Shown: piece after piece, positions 18,914 through 27,540 of the stretch
How positions within the stretch are numbered: position 1 is the stretch's first letter
Layout: each line of letters starts with the position of its first letter
Origin: an uncultured Clostridia bacterium
Lineage (GTDB): Bacteria; Bacillota; Clostridia; TANB77; CAG-508
DNA length: 64,000 nt
NCBI GenBank assembly: GCA_934155265.1
Contig: CAKPGU010000009.1
Span: 1 to 64,000, forward strand
Direction of reading: 5' to 3'
The notes under the pieces: model-generated
Seen by the model: only the letters and a program-made list of their open reading frames with translations
Databases searched by the model: none
Told to the model about the DNA's origin: nothing
Translations under genes and position numbers: made by a program

Positions 18914-19624
18914 ATGAATATATTACGTGAATTCAGGCGTGCTACGAAAAGAAGTATAGCAACTAGAATTAGATTAATCTTGCTATTTTCTGTAATATTA
19001 ATAGTAAATACCTATGCATGGTGGAGTGCTACTAAAGATGTTAAGTTAAGCTCTCTAGACGGAGATGTAACATCTTGGGATGTATCCTACTATGTTAATG
19101 AAGATGAAAATGAAATTCTGGATCAAACAGCAATTTTTACAATAGATGAATTATATCCGGGAATGCCAGAAAGAGAAGATGTTGCTCATATATATAATAT
19201 TGGAAAAACTGGAACTATTATTAAGTATGAATTGCTATCAGTAAAAATTTTTGGAGAAGAGGTTTTAGATGATTTAAAGGCAAATGGTTCAATTACTACA
19301 GATGGGAATACAACACATATTTTTTCTGATGATACAAAATATCCATTTAATATAAGTTACACATTTGACAAGGATAGATTATCAGGTAAATATGTTAGTA
19401 CCGAGGCAACTCCAAATGCTGAAGCAACTTTTAAATATAATTTAAGTTGGGATTATGAGGCTGGTAGTACTGATGCAGAAAAATTACAAAGAGATACTAT
19501 TGATACGGTATTTGGAAAAAATGCATATAAGTTCTATCAAAATTCTGATAATGATTCAAATAAGGCAATAGAAATATATGTAAAAATAACAAGCTCAATA
19601 AATAGAGCAGATAAAGGTGAATAA
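18914..19624 (+). CDS. TasA/camelysin-like exported subunit
   Basis: 236 residues. A basic N-terminus and hydrophobic signal end VNTYAWWSATKDV, then V-T-S-W-D-V follows. The domain has Y-P-G-M and 'YPFNI' elements and a W-G/F-G-K/N-K-A-Y-x-F-Y block, all shared with 30841-31452. Good GGAGG site. The last gene before the main promoter at 19745; an A/T-rich gap of 198 bp follows. Confidence 0.78.
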   Translation: MNILREFRRATKRSIATRIRLILLFSVILIVNTYAWWSATKDVKLSSLDGDVTSWDVSYYVNEDENEILDQTAIFTIDELYPGMPEREDVAHIYNIGKTGTIIKYELLSVKIFGEEVLDDLKANGSITTDGNTTHIFSDDTKYPFNISYTFDKDRLSGKYVSTEATPNAEATFKYNLSWDYEAGSTDAEKLQRDTIDTVFGKNAYKFYQNSDNDSNKAIEIYVKITSSINRADKGE

Positions 19625-19685
19625 AAATAATAAGGCGAAAAATCGCTTTAAATAAAGGTTTTATAATAAATAGAAACACTCAAAT

Positions 19686-19773
19686 ATTACATTTGTGTTA
19701 CAAAAATGTGAACGTTTTGTAACATAAATGTAATGAAAAAAATGTTGACAAAAATCTAAAGTCTAAGTATAAT
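19686..19773 (+). promoter_or_regulatory. Strong sigma-A promoter with upstream TTACA/TGTAA operator-like boxes
   Basis: Consensus TTGACA (19745-19750) and TATAAT (19768-19773) have a 17-bp spacer. Upstream, 19686-19735 holds ATTACATTTGTGTTACA, TTTTGTAACAT and ATGTAAT: alternating TTACA and TGTAA boxes. The same boxes, including the 11-mer TTTTGTAACAT, precede the cassette B promoter at 33038. It drives 19823 and probably 20668. Confidence 0.75.
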
Positions 19774-19822
19774 GTTAATAGATTGTTGAATAAAAATATT
19801 TTTTGAAGAACCAGGTGAAAAT

Positions 19823-20602
19823 ATGGCAAATGAAGAAAGAAAAAATGAACAAACACTTGATGAGCAAGTAGAGCAAACAACCGCAGGACAAAAAATTGAG
19901 GAAAAGGCAAAAAAAGAAAAAAGAAAAAGAATAAGACATAAAGTTTTTAGAACATTATTGGTAGTGATAATAATATTTCTGATAAATGTATATATTATTT
20001 TATCACTATTTTATAAAGGAGAAAACTTTACAGTAACACTTGATAGTGAATACGGAAGAGAAAGTGGTTTAGTTATATATGAAGAACAAGCCAACAAGTA
20101 TCAAAGAACATTTTTAAGGTCAAAAGATATAGAATACTTTACGGATATATCAGTTAACTGGCTACCTGAAAATATAGATAATGAAGGCGATGGATCACAT
20201 AATGGTAGAAACTACATAGCATACACTTTCTATGCAGAAAATATGGGACAAGATACAATTAATTATTGGACGACTATAAAAATAGATGATGTAGTAAGAA
20301 ATGTAGATGAGGCAATCAGAGTTATGGTTTTCAAAAATGGCAACAAAGTAATTTATGCAAAAAACAACAAGACAACTGGAGAACCTGAACCAGATACTGT
20401 AGCATTTAAAAATGATGATACAGTAATGTTGGAATTATCAGAGAACTTCAAAGTTGGCGACATAGATAAATATACTGTTGTTATATGGGTAGAGGGGGAT
20501 GATCCAGAATGCAAAGATGATTTGATTGGTGGAGAAATAAAAATGCATATGACTTTTACCGAGGAACATATCTTGCAGAATGCCGATGTTCAGCAAGACT
20601 AA
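19823..20602 (+). CDS. Membrane-anchored surface protein paired with the major subunit
   Basis: 259 residues. A 45-residue charged cytosolic region and one helix (about 47-68) precede an extracellular beta domain. The conserved run 'GSHNGRNYIAY', then 'NYWTTIKIDDV', 'KTTGEPEP' and a terminal 'GGEIKMHM', matches 32219-32947 closely. No signal cleavage motif of the YA-aromatic type is present, so it probably stays anchored. Both cassettes place it immediately before the major TYAWF protein, suggesting a base or anchor for the fibre. Confidence 0.75.
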   Translation: MANEERKNEQTLDEQVEQTTAGQKIEEKAKKEKRKRIRHKVFRTLLVVIIIFLINVYIILSLFYKGENFTVTLDSEYGRESGLVIYEEQANKYQRTFLRSKDIEYFTDISVNWLPENIDNEGDGSHNGRNYIAYTFYAENMGQDTINYWTTIKIDDVVRNVDEAIRVMVFKNGNKVIYAKNNKTTGEPEPDTVAFKNDDTVMLELSENFKVGDIDKYTVVIWVEGDDPECKDDLIGGEIKMHMTFTEEHILQNADVQQD

Positions 20603-20667
20603 AGATAAAATTGTTTATAAAATTTTAAAAATATAAAGAAAATAAAAGAAAAGGAAGGAAGAAAAAA

Positions 20668-21891
20668 ATGGAACAAAACAAACAAAAGAATTCAAAAAGA
20701 AGATTAAATTCTTTAATATTGCTTGTAGCATTTACAGCAATAATGTTGATAGTATCAACATACGCATGGTTCTCTACACAGAGAAATGTATCAATCTCTA
20801 ACTTAGAGGGAACAGTAAAAGTAGCAGAAGGTCTAGAAATTTCTCTAGATGCAGAAAACTGGTCACAAGAAATTGACTTTGACCAATATACAATGAGTGA
20901 TTTGAAAAAATTATATGGAGAAACAAATCACAATGTTATCCCAACAGAATTAATTCCTGCTTCAACAAATGGTGCTGAAGGAATTGGGAAAACAGATATA
21001 TCTTTTTATAGAGGAACAGCAACACAAGTAAATAAAAAATGGCAATTAGCAGATATTACAGAAGTAGAAGGCCCAACATCAACAATAACATCAGCATCTG
21101 ATCTTAAATTCCCAGGATATTATGCAATTGACTTATTCCTAAGAAACTCTGGTATTGATACTGGTGCAGGAGATGTACAAGGAACAACAACAGAAACACT
21201 TCAATTAACACAAAATTCTTCAGTTACAGTTATAGAAGGTGGTAATGCAGATACAGGTTTACAAAACACACCAAGAGTTGCATTTGCTTTATATGATGGA
21301 TCAGCAGATGTAGTTGCTGGTAAAGATGCTGTAATAACAGCAACAACAGGAGATAGTGTAAATATAAAAGATGTTGCAATTTGGGAACCAAATGCAAACG
21401 CACATGCTTCTACAATTGTAACAAACTATAATGATATTACATGGAAAACAGGAGATCCAGCTGGATATTTAGCAGCAACAGCAGATGGTACTGGAAAAGC
21501 AAAATATACAGCTACAGAAATAATACCTACATATGCTTTAACATCAGCATCAGCTTCAAAAACATATGCAGATTTATATAACTGGGATGGAACAACAAAT
21601 GCAGGATTAACAAAGCAAATCTCACTTCAAACAACTGCAGGAGCAACAAATAAAGTTAATAATTTATTAAGTGTTACAACACCAGAAACATATATACAAA
21701 CAAAAAATTCATCAGGAGAAGCTAAAGAATTTAAAATGTTAAAAAATACAACATTAAGAATAAGAATGTTCGTATGGTTAGAAGGACAAGATCCAGACTG
21801 TGTTAACTATGCATCACATGGTGGAGGAATTGAATTAAATATGGGACTATGTAAAGGTGAAGAAACTACAGCACCAGGCGTTGGTCCTTAG
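20668..21891 (+). CDS. Probable major SipW-dependent fibre subunit (TYAWF type)
   Basis: 407 residues. The signal helix (about 13-31) ends STYAWFSTQRNVSISNLEG, then a long Thr/Asn/Ala-rich, beta-sandwich-like domain low in Cys and Lys. The C-terminal block is 'MFVWLEGQDPDC', mirrored by 'VYMWIEGQDVDC' in 33130-34197. It has an excellent AAGGAAGG site, lies downstream of the consensus promoter at 19745 and is closed by a strong terminator, all pointing to high expression. TasA/camelysin-like by signal and fold pattern; the exact family is not assigned. Confidence 0.78.
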   Translation: MEQNKQKNSKRRLNSLILLVAFTAIMLIVSTYAWFSTQRNVSISNLEGTVKVAEGLEISLDAENWSQEIDFDQYTMSDLKKLYGETNHNVIPTELIPASTNGAEGIGKTDISFYRGTATQVNKKWQLADITEVEGPTSTITSASDLKFPGYYAIDLFLRNSGIDTGAGDVQGTTTETLQLTQNSSVTVIEGGNADTGLQNTPRVAFALYDGSADVVAGKDAVITATTGDSVNIKDVAIWEPNANAHASTIVTNYNDITWKTGDPAGYLAATADGTGKAKYTATEIIPTYALTSASASKTYADLYNWDGTTNAGLTKQISLQTTAGATNKVNNLLSVTTPETYIQTKNSSGEAKEFKMLKNTTLRIRMFVWLEGQDPDCVNYASHGGGIELNMGLCKGEETTAPGVGP

Positions 21892-21914
21892 TAATATATA
21901 ATTTGATATACATA

Positions 21915-21947
21915 AAGAATCGTTCAAATGGGAACGGTTCTTTTTTT
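21915..21947 (+). terminator. Rho-independent terminator after 20668
   Basis: Stem AAGAATCGTTC / GAACGGTTCTT (one G-T wobble), a 6-base loop, then a run of seven T. Confidence 0.85.
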
Positions 21948-21968
21948 GGTAAGATTGTGATTAAATTT

Positions 21969-22011
21969 GGACCGGGTACATTTTGCACTTAATGCAAAAT
22001 GTACCCGGTCC
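21969..22011. repeat. Perfect hairpin repeat, GGACCGGGTACATTTTGCA arms
   Basis: The 19-base arms are exact inverse complements with a 5-base loop (cttaa). This is the most perfect copy of the GGACCGGGTACA family in the window. There is no T run, so it may act on mRNA ends or be a mobile repeat. Confidence 0.75.
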
Positions 22012-22032
22012 AAAATTTACGTTTTAAAACTA

Positions 22033-22061
22033 TTTACAATTATTTTCAACAGTGTTATAAT
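22033..22061 (+). promoter_or_regulatory. Promoter for 22089
   Basis: TTTACA and TATAAT with a 17-bp spacer, 27 bp before the ATG, which has a GGAGG site. Nearly identical in form to the rnpB promoter at 53111. Confidence 0.65.
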
Positions 22062-22088
22062 AAATTAAAATAGATTTGGAGGATACGA

Positions 22089-23045
22089 ATGATAAACTTT
22101 TCCGATAGAGAAAACGTTAATGAACTAACAGAACTAGAAAAAATTTCATTAACATCTACATTAGAAATACAAAAAAATTTGAATAAGCAAATCTTGATGT
22201 TTATAAAAAGGATAATGGCAGATGTTACGTTTGAATCTGAAATTAATCCTGAAGATGAATCATTTTTTTATTTAAATGAATCAACTAATGCGTTAAATAA
22301 ATCTAATTCCAATATAACGATTTTAAACAATTTAATTGATTATTTAGATAAAATAAAAAGCTCAGAGAGGCAGCAATTAGAACAAAACATAAAAGAATAC
22401 AATGCAAGATTTACAGAAAACATTAATAATGTTTATAGTAACACAGAAGTTATAGAAAGATTTGTTTATCAAATAAGTACTACAGACTTTTCAAAATTAC
22501 TAAAAAAATCAAATGAAGAAACAAAAAATGAAACAGTCGAGCAAGATGAAGAAATAAAACAAAATGATATTGTTGAAAGTTCTGAGTTAACTTCTCGCTT
22601 TATTGAGAATACACTTGTAATATCAGAAATTCAACAAAGAGTAATTCTACCTTATAATATAAATGAAGTTAAAGATATATTATTAAGTAATCCTGAAGGA
22701 TATAGTTCATTACAGGGAGTTGTTAATAAATTGTATACAAAATCAATTGATTATTATAAATGTACTCCTGTTGCAAGATTTAAAGAAGCATATAAACTTG
22801 TTAGAGAGAGAGAAAATGGCTCTAAATCTAAAGCTTTGGAATTAGCACTTGAATTGTTTTGGAATTATAATTTACATCCAGCGATTATTACAGCTTGTAA
22901 ATCTTTAGATGAACTAGATATATATTTAGCTTGTTTAGAAGATGATACATTAGAAGATTTTAAATATTTTGATGTAAAATATGAGATTCCACCTGCAGTA
23001 CCAAAACATAATAGAAATTTTATAACGGAAAAAGGTCTTAAATAA
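22089..23045 (+). CDS. Cytosolic helical protein, unknown
   Basis: 318 residues without signal or membrane helix. The N-terminal half is coiled-coil-like; an acidic linker (about 150-165) leads to a C-terminal helical domain with 'VILPYNINEVKDILLSNP' and 'VARFKEAYKLVRER'. No homologue was seen in cassette B. It is monocistronic, with its own promoter, and sits between the two cassettes. An imperfect hairpin with a T run (about 23029-23072) overlaps its end and may terminate it. A link to the surface system is suggested only by position. Confidence 0.6.
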   Translation: MINFSDRENVNELTELEKISLTSTLEIQKNLNKQILMFIKRIMADVTFESEINPEDESFFYLNESTNALNKSNSNITILNNLIDYLDKIKSSERQQLEQNIKEYNARFTENINNVYSNTEVIERFVYQISTTDFSKLLKKSNEETKNETVEQDEEIKQNDIVESSELTSRFIENTLVISEIQQRVILPYNINEVKDILLSNPEGYSSLQGVVNKLYTKSIDYYKCTPVARFKEAYKLVRERENGSKSKALELALELFWNYNLHPAIITACKSLDELDIYLACLEDDTLEDFKYFDVKYEIPPAVPKHNRNFITEKGLK

Positions 23046-23127
23046 ATAATAAAATTAAGGCTTTTTTTTATTTTGCGTTTTCTCAAAAAATACTATAAAA
23101 AATACGCAAACTTTTATGCAAAAAATG

Positions 23128-23156
23128 TTGAAAAAAAATATATACTATGATATATT
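23128..23156 (+). promoter_or_regulatory. Promoter for cassette B
   Basis: TTGAAA and TATATT with a 17-bp spacer, 34 bp before the ATG at 23191. The first genes (23191 to 30841) are tightly spaced, so this probably starts the cassette B operon. Confidence 0.6.
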
Positions 23157-23190
23157 GTAAATAAATTTTGAAATTTACAAGGAGGATAAA

Positions 23191-23760
23191 ATGAAAAAAA
23201 TAATTTCAAATATAGTATTTATTGTTTACTTAATAATAGCAATATTTTTAACAGTATGTTTATTGTCATATAATGACTATAAAGTAACTGAATTTGGAGA
23301 TACATCATTAGTAATTGTATCAGACAAGAAAATGGAACCAGATTTTAATAAAGGAGATTTGGTTATAGTAGAAAAATCAGATGATATAAAAACAGGAGAT
23401 AAAGTTTTTTATTATGATACATACAACCAAAAGATAAAAGTAAAATTAGGTGAAATAGTAGAAGTAGAAAAAATAAACCAAGAGCAAACAAATTATGTAC
23501 TTGACGATGGAGAACACAAAATATCAAGTGAATATGTTATAGGGCCATCATCAGAAGCAAGTACTATTAAGAAAATGGGAACAGTATTAGGAATTGTAGA
23601 ATCAAAATGGGGATTTCTATTTTTAATTGTATTCCCTGCATTATTAGCATTTGTTAATCAAGCTATGGTAGTTGCAAAAGGAATAAAAGAAGCCAAAAAA
23701 GAAACACAAAAAGAAGAAAGTGCCCCAAAAGAGCAAACCAAGGAAAAAGAAAATATATGA
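23191..23760 (+). CDS. SipW-like pseudoenzyme (nucleophile replaced)
   Basis: 189 residues, the counterpart of 7737-8531. The line-up is gap-free through residue 50, and the nucleophile position is Lys47 (SDKKMEP) where 7737 has Ser47. The T-H-R-I region reads KVKLGEI and the Asp box is also lost. Two membrane helices and a short charged tail (KKETQKEES...) remain. Loss of all three catalytic residues with preserved fold features and conserved gene order implies a non-proteolytic role, such as substrate binding or an assembly partner. Confidence 0.78.
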   Translation: MKKIISNIVFIVYLIIAIFLTVCLLSYNDYKVTEFGDTSLVIVSDKKMEPDFNKGDLVIVEKSDDIKTGDKVFYYDTYNQKIKVKLGEIVEVEKINQEQTNYVLDDGEHKISSEYVIGPSSEASTIKKMGTVLGIVESKWGFLFLIVFPALLAFVNQAMVVAKGIKEAKKETQKEESAPKEQTKEKENI

Positions 23761-24389
23761 CAACTTTAAGTAAAAACAACGCAAAAAAGGGATTTATTTT
23801 TGTATGTTTATGTATAGTTTTATTATTAATATATGGAATAGTACGTATATATGCGCTTTTTCATAGTGAATTATATGCTAAAGTAAAACTAAAAAATGGA
23901 ACTTGGAATATATTAGTAAATTCAACAGACATAACAAAAGGGACAGATGTAGAATTTAATATAGATAATGTACAAATACAAGAAAATGAACATGTTAAAC
24001 CAGGAAACTTAGCTCCTGGTTTAATTGGAAATTTCAAAATAAGTATTAATCCTACAGACACAGATGTGTCTGTTAGATATGATATAAACTTAAATGAAGA
24101 AAAATTAACAAATAATAATATACAAATAAAATCTATAAAAGAAACATTTCAAGGAAAAGAATTAATTCAAGTAGCTCCAAATACTTATGCAGGAGTAATT
24201 ACATTAGAAGAAATCAAAGCAAAAAAAATTAATGAAGTTACAGTAGAAATAGAATGGTCAGCTAATGATAACAATAATGAACAAGATGCCAATTTGGGAG
24301 CTACATGGAATAATGAATGTCAAGTTCCAATAAATGTGTATGTTAGTCAATATTTAGGAGAAGAAATAAATCCATATAATAAAAGTTAA
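23757..24389 (+). CDS. TasA/camelysin-like exported subunit
   Basis: 210 residues; ATG overlaps the preceding stop (ATGA). The signal ends RIYALFHSEL, then G-T-W-N-I-L-V-N. The 'LAPGLIGNFKISINPTDTDVS' region matches 8535-9173. The C-terminus, 'VYVSQYLGEEINP', resembles 'INLKQYTGETIDN' there. Candidate substrate of the SipW encoded at 24413. Confidence 0.75.
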   Translation: MTTLSKNNAKKGFIFVCLCIVLLLIYGIVRIYALFHSELYAKVKLKNGTWNILVNSTDITKGTDVEFNIDNVQIQENEHVKPGNLAPGLIGNFKISINPTDTDVSVRYDINLNEEKLTNNNIQIKSIKETFQGKELIQVAPNTYAGVITLEEIKAKKINEVTVEIEWSANDNNNEQDANLGATWNNECQVPINVYVSQYLGEEINPYNKS

Positions 24390-24412
24390 AAATAGATATT
24401 ATAGGAGCGAAT

Positions 24413-24943
24413 ATGGCAAAACAGAACAAAGAAAAAGCAATAAGTATAATAATAGGACATGTTCTTAATATTTTGTTATTTATAGTTTCTGTTTTGATTA
24501 TAATAGGTGTTTATTATATTATACAAATAAAAGTATTAAAAAATGATTATTCTAATTTATTTGGATATACATTTTTTGAGGTTGCAACAGGAAGTATGTC
24601 AAATACAATAGAAATTGGTGATGTTGTAATAGTACAATTAACAAAAGAAGTAAACAAAAACGAAATTATTGTATATAGAGATGGTGACAATTTTGTTACA
24701 CATAGGCTTATAGAAAAAGATGGTAACAAATTAGTTGCTAAAGGAGATGCAAATAATAGTGAGGATAAACCAATTACTGAAGAACAAATTTTAGGAAGGG
24801 TTATTTATGTTATTCCTAAAATAGGTATATGGAGAAAAATTCTATTATCACCAGAGATAATAGGACTTGTTTTTGCTTTTATTTTCCTTGTAGGAGTTGC
24901 ATTACAGTTTGCTTCTAAAAAAGATGAAATAGAAAAATCTTAG
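24413..24943 (+). CDS. SipW-type signal peptidase I
   Basis: 176 residues, the counterpart of 9154-9693. Ser61 (TGSMSN), His97 (FVTHRL) and Asp118 (NNSEDK) are all present. Membrane helices lie at about 15-38 and 150-168. It is flanked by TasA-like genes on both sides, the same arrangement as in cassette A. Note Asn in place of the usual Pro after SMS. Confidence 0.88.
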   Translation: MAKQNKEKAISIIIGHVLNILLFIVSVLIIIGVYYIIQIKVLKNDYSNLFGYTFFEVATGSMSNTIEIGDVVIVQLTKEVNKNEIIVYRDGDNFVTHRLIEKDGNKLVAKGDANNSEDKPITEEQILGRVIYVIPKIGIWRKILLSPEIIGLVFAFIFLVGVALQFASKKDEIEKS

Positions 24944-24962
24944 GAAAGGACTGAGATTTAAT

Positions 24963-25535
24963 ATGAATAAAAAAGTAAAAATACTATATGCAAAATTAGT
25001 AATTCTTATATTGTGTTTTTTAATATTAATAAGGATAGTTACACTTGTTTTATCAAAATATGAAAATGAAGCACAATCAACTGCTAATGTGGATATAGCT
25101 TTTTATTTATTAAAAGAAGATTATAAAAAGATGACACTAAATTTAGATTCATTGTTCCCTCAAAATGATGCATATGTTTACACATTTACAATAGGTAATC
25201 AAGAAGGAGAGAAAACAGCTGAAATAGACATGGTATATGATTTGACAATTAGAACAACAACTAATTTACCATTGACTTATGAGTTATATAAAAATCAAAA
25301 TTATACTGATAATGGTGCAAGTAATATAATAAAAACAAATAATATAGAACAGGATGAATATGGTACATATTTTAGGAATATAACTACTGAAACTGAGGAG
25401 CTAAATTACAAAGAACCAAAAACTAATACATATCAATTAGTTATACGTTTTCCAGAAAATTATAATACAACAAATTATCAGAATATAATAGAAGCATTAG
25501 AAATAAGTGTAAATTCGCATCAAGTGGATTTATAA
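24963..25535 (+). CDS. TasA/camelysin-like exported subunit
   Basis: 190 residues, the counterpart of 9686-10264. The signal helix (about 8-29) ends LVLSKYENEAQ, with Ser in the place of the usual Ala, followed by V-D-I-A-F-Y. Then a beta domain with 'TTTNLPLTYELYKNQN' and a C-terminal 'VIRFPENYNTTNYQNIIEAL' like 'VTFPKSNYTNVDYADLIEYM' in 9686. Confidence 0.73.
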   Translation: MNKKVKILYAKLVILILCFLILIRIVTLVLSKYENEAQSTANVDIAFYLLKEDYKKMTLNLDSLFPQNDAYVYTFTIGNQEGEKTAEIDMVYDLTIRTTTNLPLTYELYKNQNYTDNGASNIIKTNNIEQDEYGTYFRNITTETEELNYKEPKTNTYQLVIRFPENYNTTNYQNIIEALEISVNSHQVDL

Positions 25536-25551
25536 AGAGAAAAGGAGCAAT

Positions 25552-26496
25552 ATGCAAAATCAAAAAAGAAGTTTTATTAAATTAAATAATAAATATAAAA
25601 AAAAGCAAATTGTGATTTTAGCACTTATTGTACTAAGTTTATTGTCAATAGTTATTGTTTTTGGAAGATATGTAACAAATACAATAAATAATTATTTTGT
25701 AAGAAGTAGAGAATTTTATTTTAATAGTGATAAACTTTCAGAAAATAATTCAGTATATCAAGTTGACAATTGGTCTGGTGTAGATGATTATATGATAACA
25801 ATAAATATGAATAGTAATAATAATAATATTGAATCTGCATCTTATGATATAGGTTATAATATTTCATATAAATGCAGTGATAATGCAATTTGCCAATTGA
25901 GTAAAACTTCAGGAACTATACTTGCAAATACAAATGCAGATTTCTTCAATTTGACAATAACACCAAACACACAATTATCAACGGGTGACAAGGTGGTTGT
26001 AGAAATAGAAGTTAATTCTACTGCTCCATATAAGAAAACTTTAAAAGGAAAGTTTACATTAGTTGTAGGAAAAGAAAAGCTTTCTTATCAAATTACAGAT
26101 AAAGAACAAAGTCCATATATGATATTAAGTATGACAAATACATTAACATATTATAATGTAAAAGAAGCTTTTGGATCATATTTTGAAGGGCAAAAAATAG
26201 ATTATGATACTTATTTAAAATTAACTGATGATGAAAAAAAGAAATGCTATTCTGCTATTGTAAAAATTCAATTTGATCCAAGGGAAATTCTATTTGATGT
26301 AACTAATAATGCATATACAGATGCAACAGATATGACGACAGTTTCAATAGATGGAAATACTTATATTAGCGGTTTTACAATTAAAATTGATGCTATTTCA
26401 AGTAGAGAGATAAGGTTATATAAAGTAGATGTAAGAAAAAATTATACATATCCAAATAATAATAATAAATCAATAGTAACTATTACAAGTGAATAG
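25552..26496 (+). CDS. Single-pass exported protein, counterpart of 6272
   Basis: 314 residues. Helix at about 20-41 ending VFGRYV; extracellular beta-rich domain with F-Y-F-N-S-D, NWSGVDDY, 'LTITPNTQLSTGDKV' and a C-terminal 'LYKVDVRKNYTYP'. In cassette A the homologue lies just after the giant protein gene; here it follows the second SipW block, so gene order has been shuffled. It contains about 30 extra residues near 215-245 compared with 6272. Confidence 0.72.
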   Translation: MQNQKRSFIKLNNKYKKKQIVILALIVLSLLSIVIVFGRYVTNTINNYFVRSREFYFNSDKLSENNSVYQVDNWSGVDDYMITINMNSNNNNIESASYDIGYNISYKCSDNAICQLSKTSGTILANTNADFFNLTITPNTQLSTGDKVVVEIEVNSTAPYKKTLKGKFTLVVGKEKLSYQITDKEQSPYMILSMTNTLTYYNVKEAFGSYFEGQKIDYDTYLKLTDDEKKKCYSAIVKIQFDPREILFDVTNNAYTDATDMTTVSIDGNTYISGFTIKIDAISSREIRLYKVDVRKNYTYPNNNNKSIVTITSE

Positions 26497-26528
26497 CTGT
26501 TAAATTTTTAGAAAGGAATAGTACTAAT

Positions 26529-27527
26529 ATGACAATTAATATAATGAGTGAATATATTCAACTAACAAAAAAACAAATAGAATTATATATGAAATTAGTT
26601 TTTGAAGAAAAATATAGTAAGAAATATAATGATATTTATTCAGATACGTATATAAACTCTAGGTATTACAATTTTTTCAACAATGGTGAAACAACAATTA
26701 GAAGAACCATTTTAGATGAATTAAGAAAAACACAAGAATATGCTGTTTCTAATAATTTTGAGGATATAGAGTTAATTGAAAAAATGCATGTGTTTTTTTG
26801 TTATGTTTTATATTTTGATGATGTTGTATATTGCAAAGATCTAAAAAGTAAAATATCAAAAATATCAAAACTTAGAAAAAGGCTATTAAATAAAGAAAAT
26901 TGGGAATTTGAAGAAAATTTATATAATGAATTGATGGTACTAAAAGATAAAAAAGAAGAATTGCTGACAAGATTTAATTCAAATGAATTTTTATTAAAAA
27001 TAACAAATTATAAAGACAAGCCGAACGTGTATAGGGTTAATGTAAAACATCAAATTAAATTTCCGATGGAATATAGTGAATTAGCTATAAATAAAGTATT
27101 CAATATGGGAATTACAAATGAAGATAAATTAGTTGTAGAATATTATTTAATTGTTGTTCAAATAATAAAAGACATTATAAAGCAGAATTTTAAAAAGCAG
27201 TATATAGTAGAGTTTGCGGAGACTTTGTTAGAAAAACCTAAAAAAATTAAAGGGTTGTTAAATAGTGTAGATAATGTTGCTGTTCAAGACAAAATAAGTC
27301 TTAAAATTAGACATGAGCATTTTATTGAAAATAAAGAAAAAGTCTATGAGCTTATGAGGGAAGGATATAGATTTTCTTTAGTTTTAGATAATTCTTTTGA
27401 AGTAACTTACAAAAATATGGAAAATTTAAAAATGTTCAAATTTGTAATAATTAATAAGGACTCAAAACAATATAGTGAAGTAATGAGATTTAATGACGAA
27501 GTAAATAATAATATAATAGAAATATAA
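26529..27527 (+). CDS. Conserved cytosolic cassette protein, counterpart of 10276
   Basis: 332 residues, soluble and helix-rich. It shares 'YINSRYYNFF' (YINARYYNIS in 10276), 'IKFPMEYSELAINKVF' (VKMPMQYSDTVIDKVY) and the C-terminal 'LKMFKFVI'. It precedes the ATPase gene by 13 bp, as in cassette A. Function unknown. Confidence 0.65.
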   Translation: MTINIMSEYIQLTKKQIELYMKLVFEEKYSKKYNDIYSDTYINSRYYNFFNNGETTIRRTILDELRKTQEYAVSNNFEDIELIEKMHVFFCYVLYFDDVVYCKDLKSKISKISKLRKRLLNKENWEFEENLYNELMVLKDKKEELLTRFNSNEFLLKITNYKDKPNVYRVNVKHQIKFPMEYSELAINKVFNMGITNEDKLVVEYYLIVVQIIKDIIKQNFKKQYIVEFAETLLEKPKKIKGLLNSVDNVAVQDKISLKIRHEHFIENKEKVYELMREGYRFSLVLDNSFEVTYKNMENLKMFKFVIINKDSKQYSEVMRFNDEVNNNIIEI

Positions 27528-27540
27528 AGAAGGAAAAAAT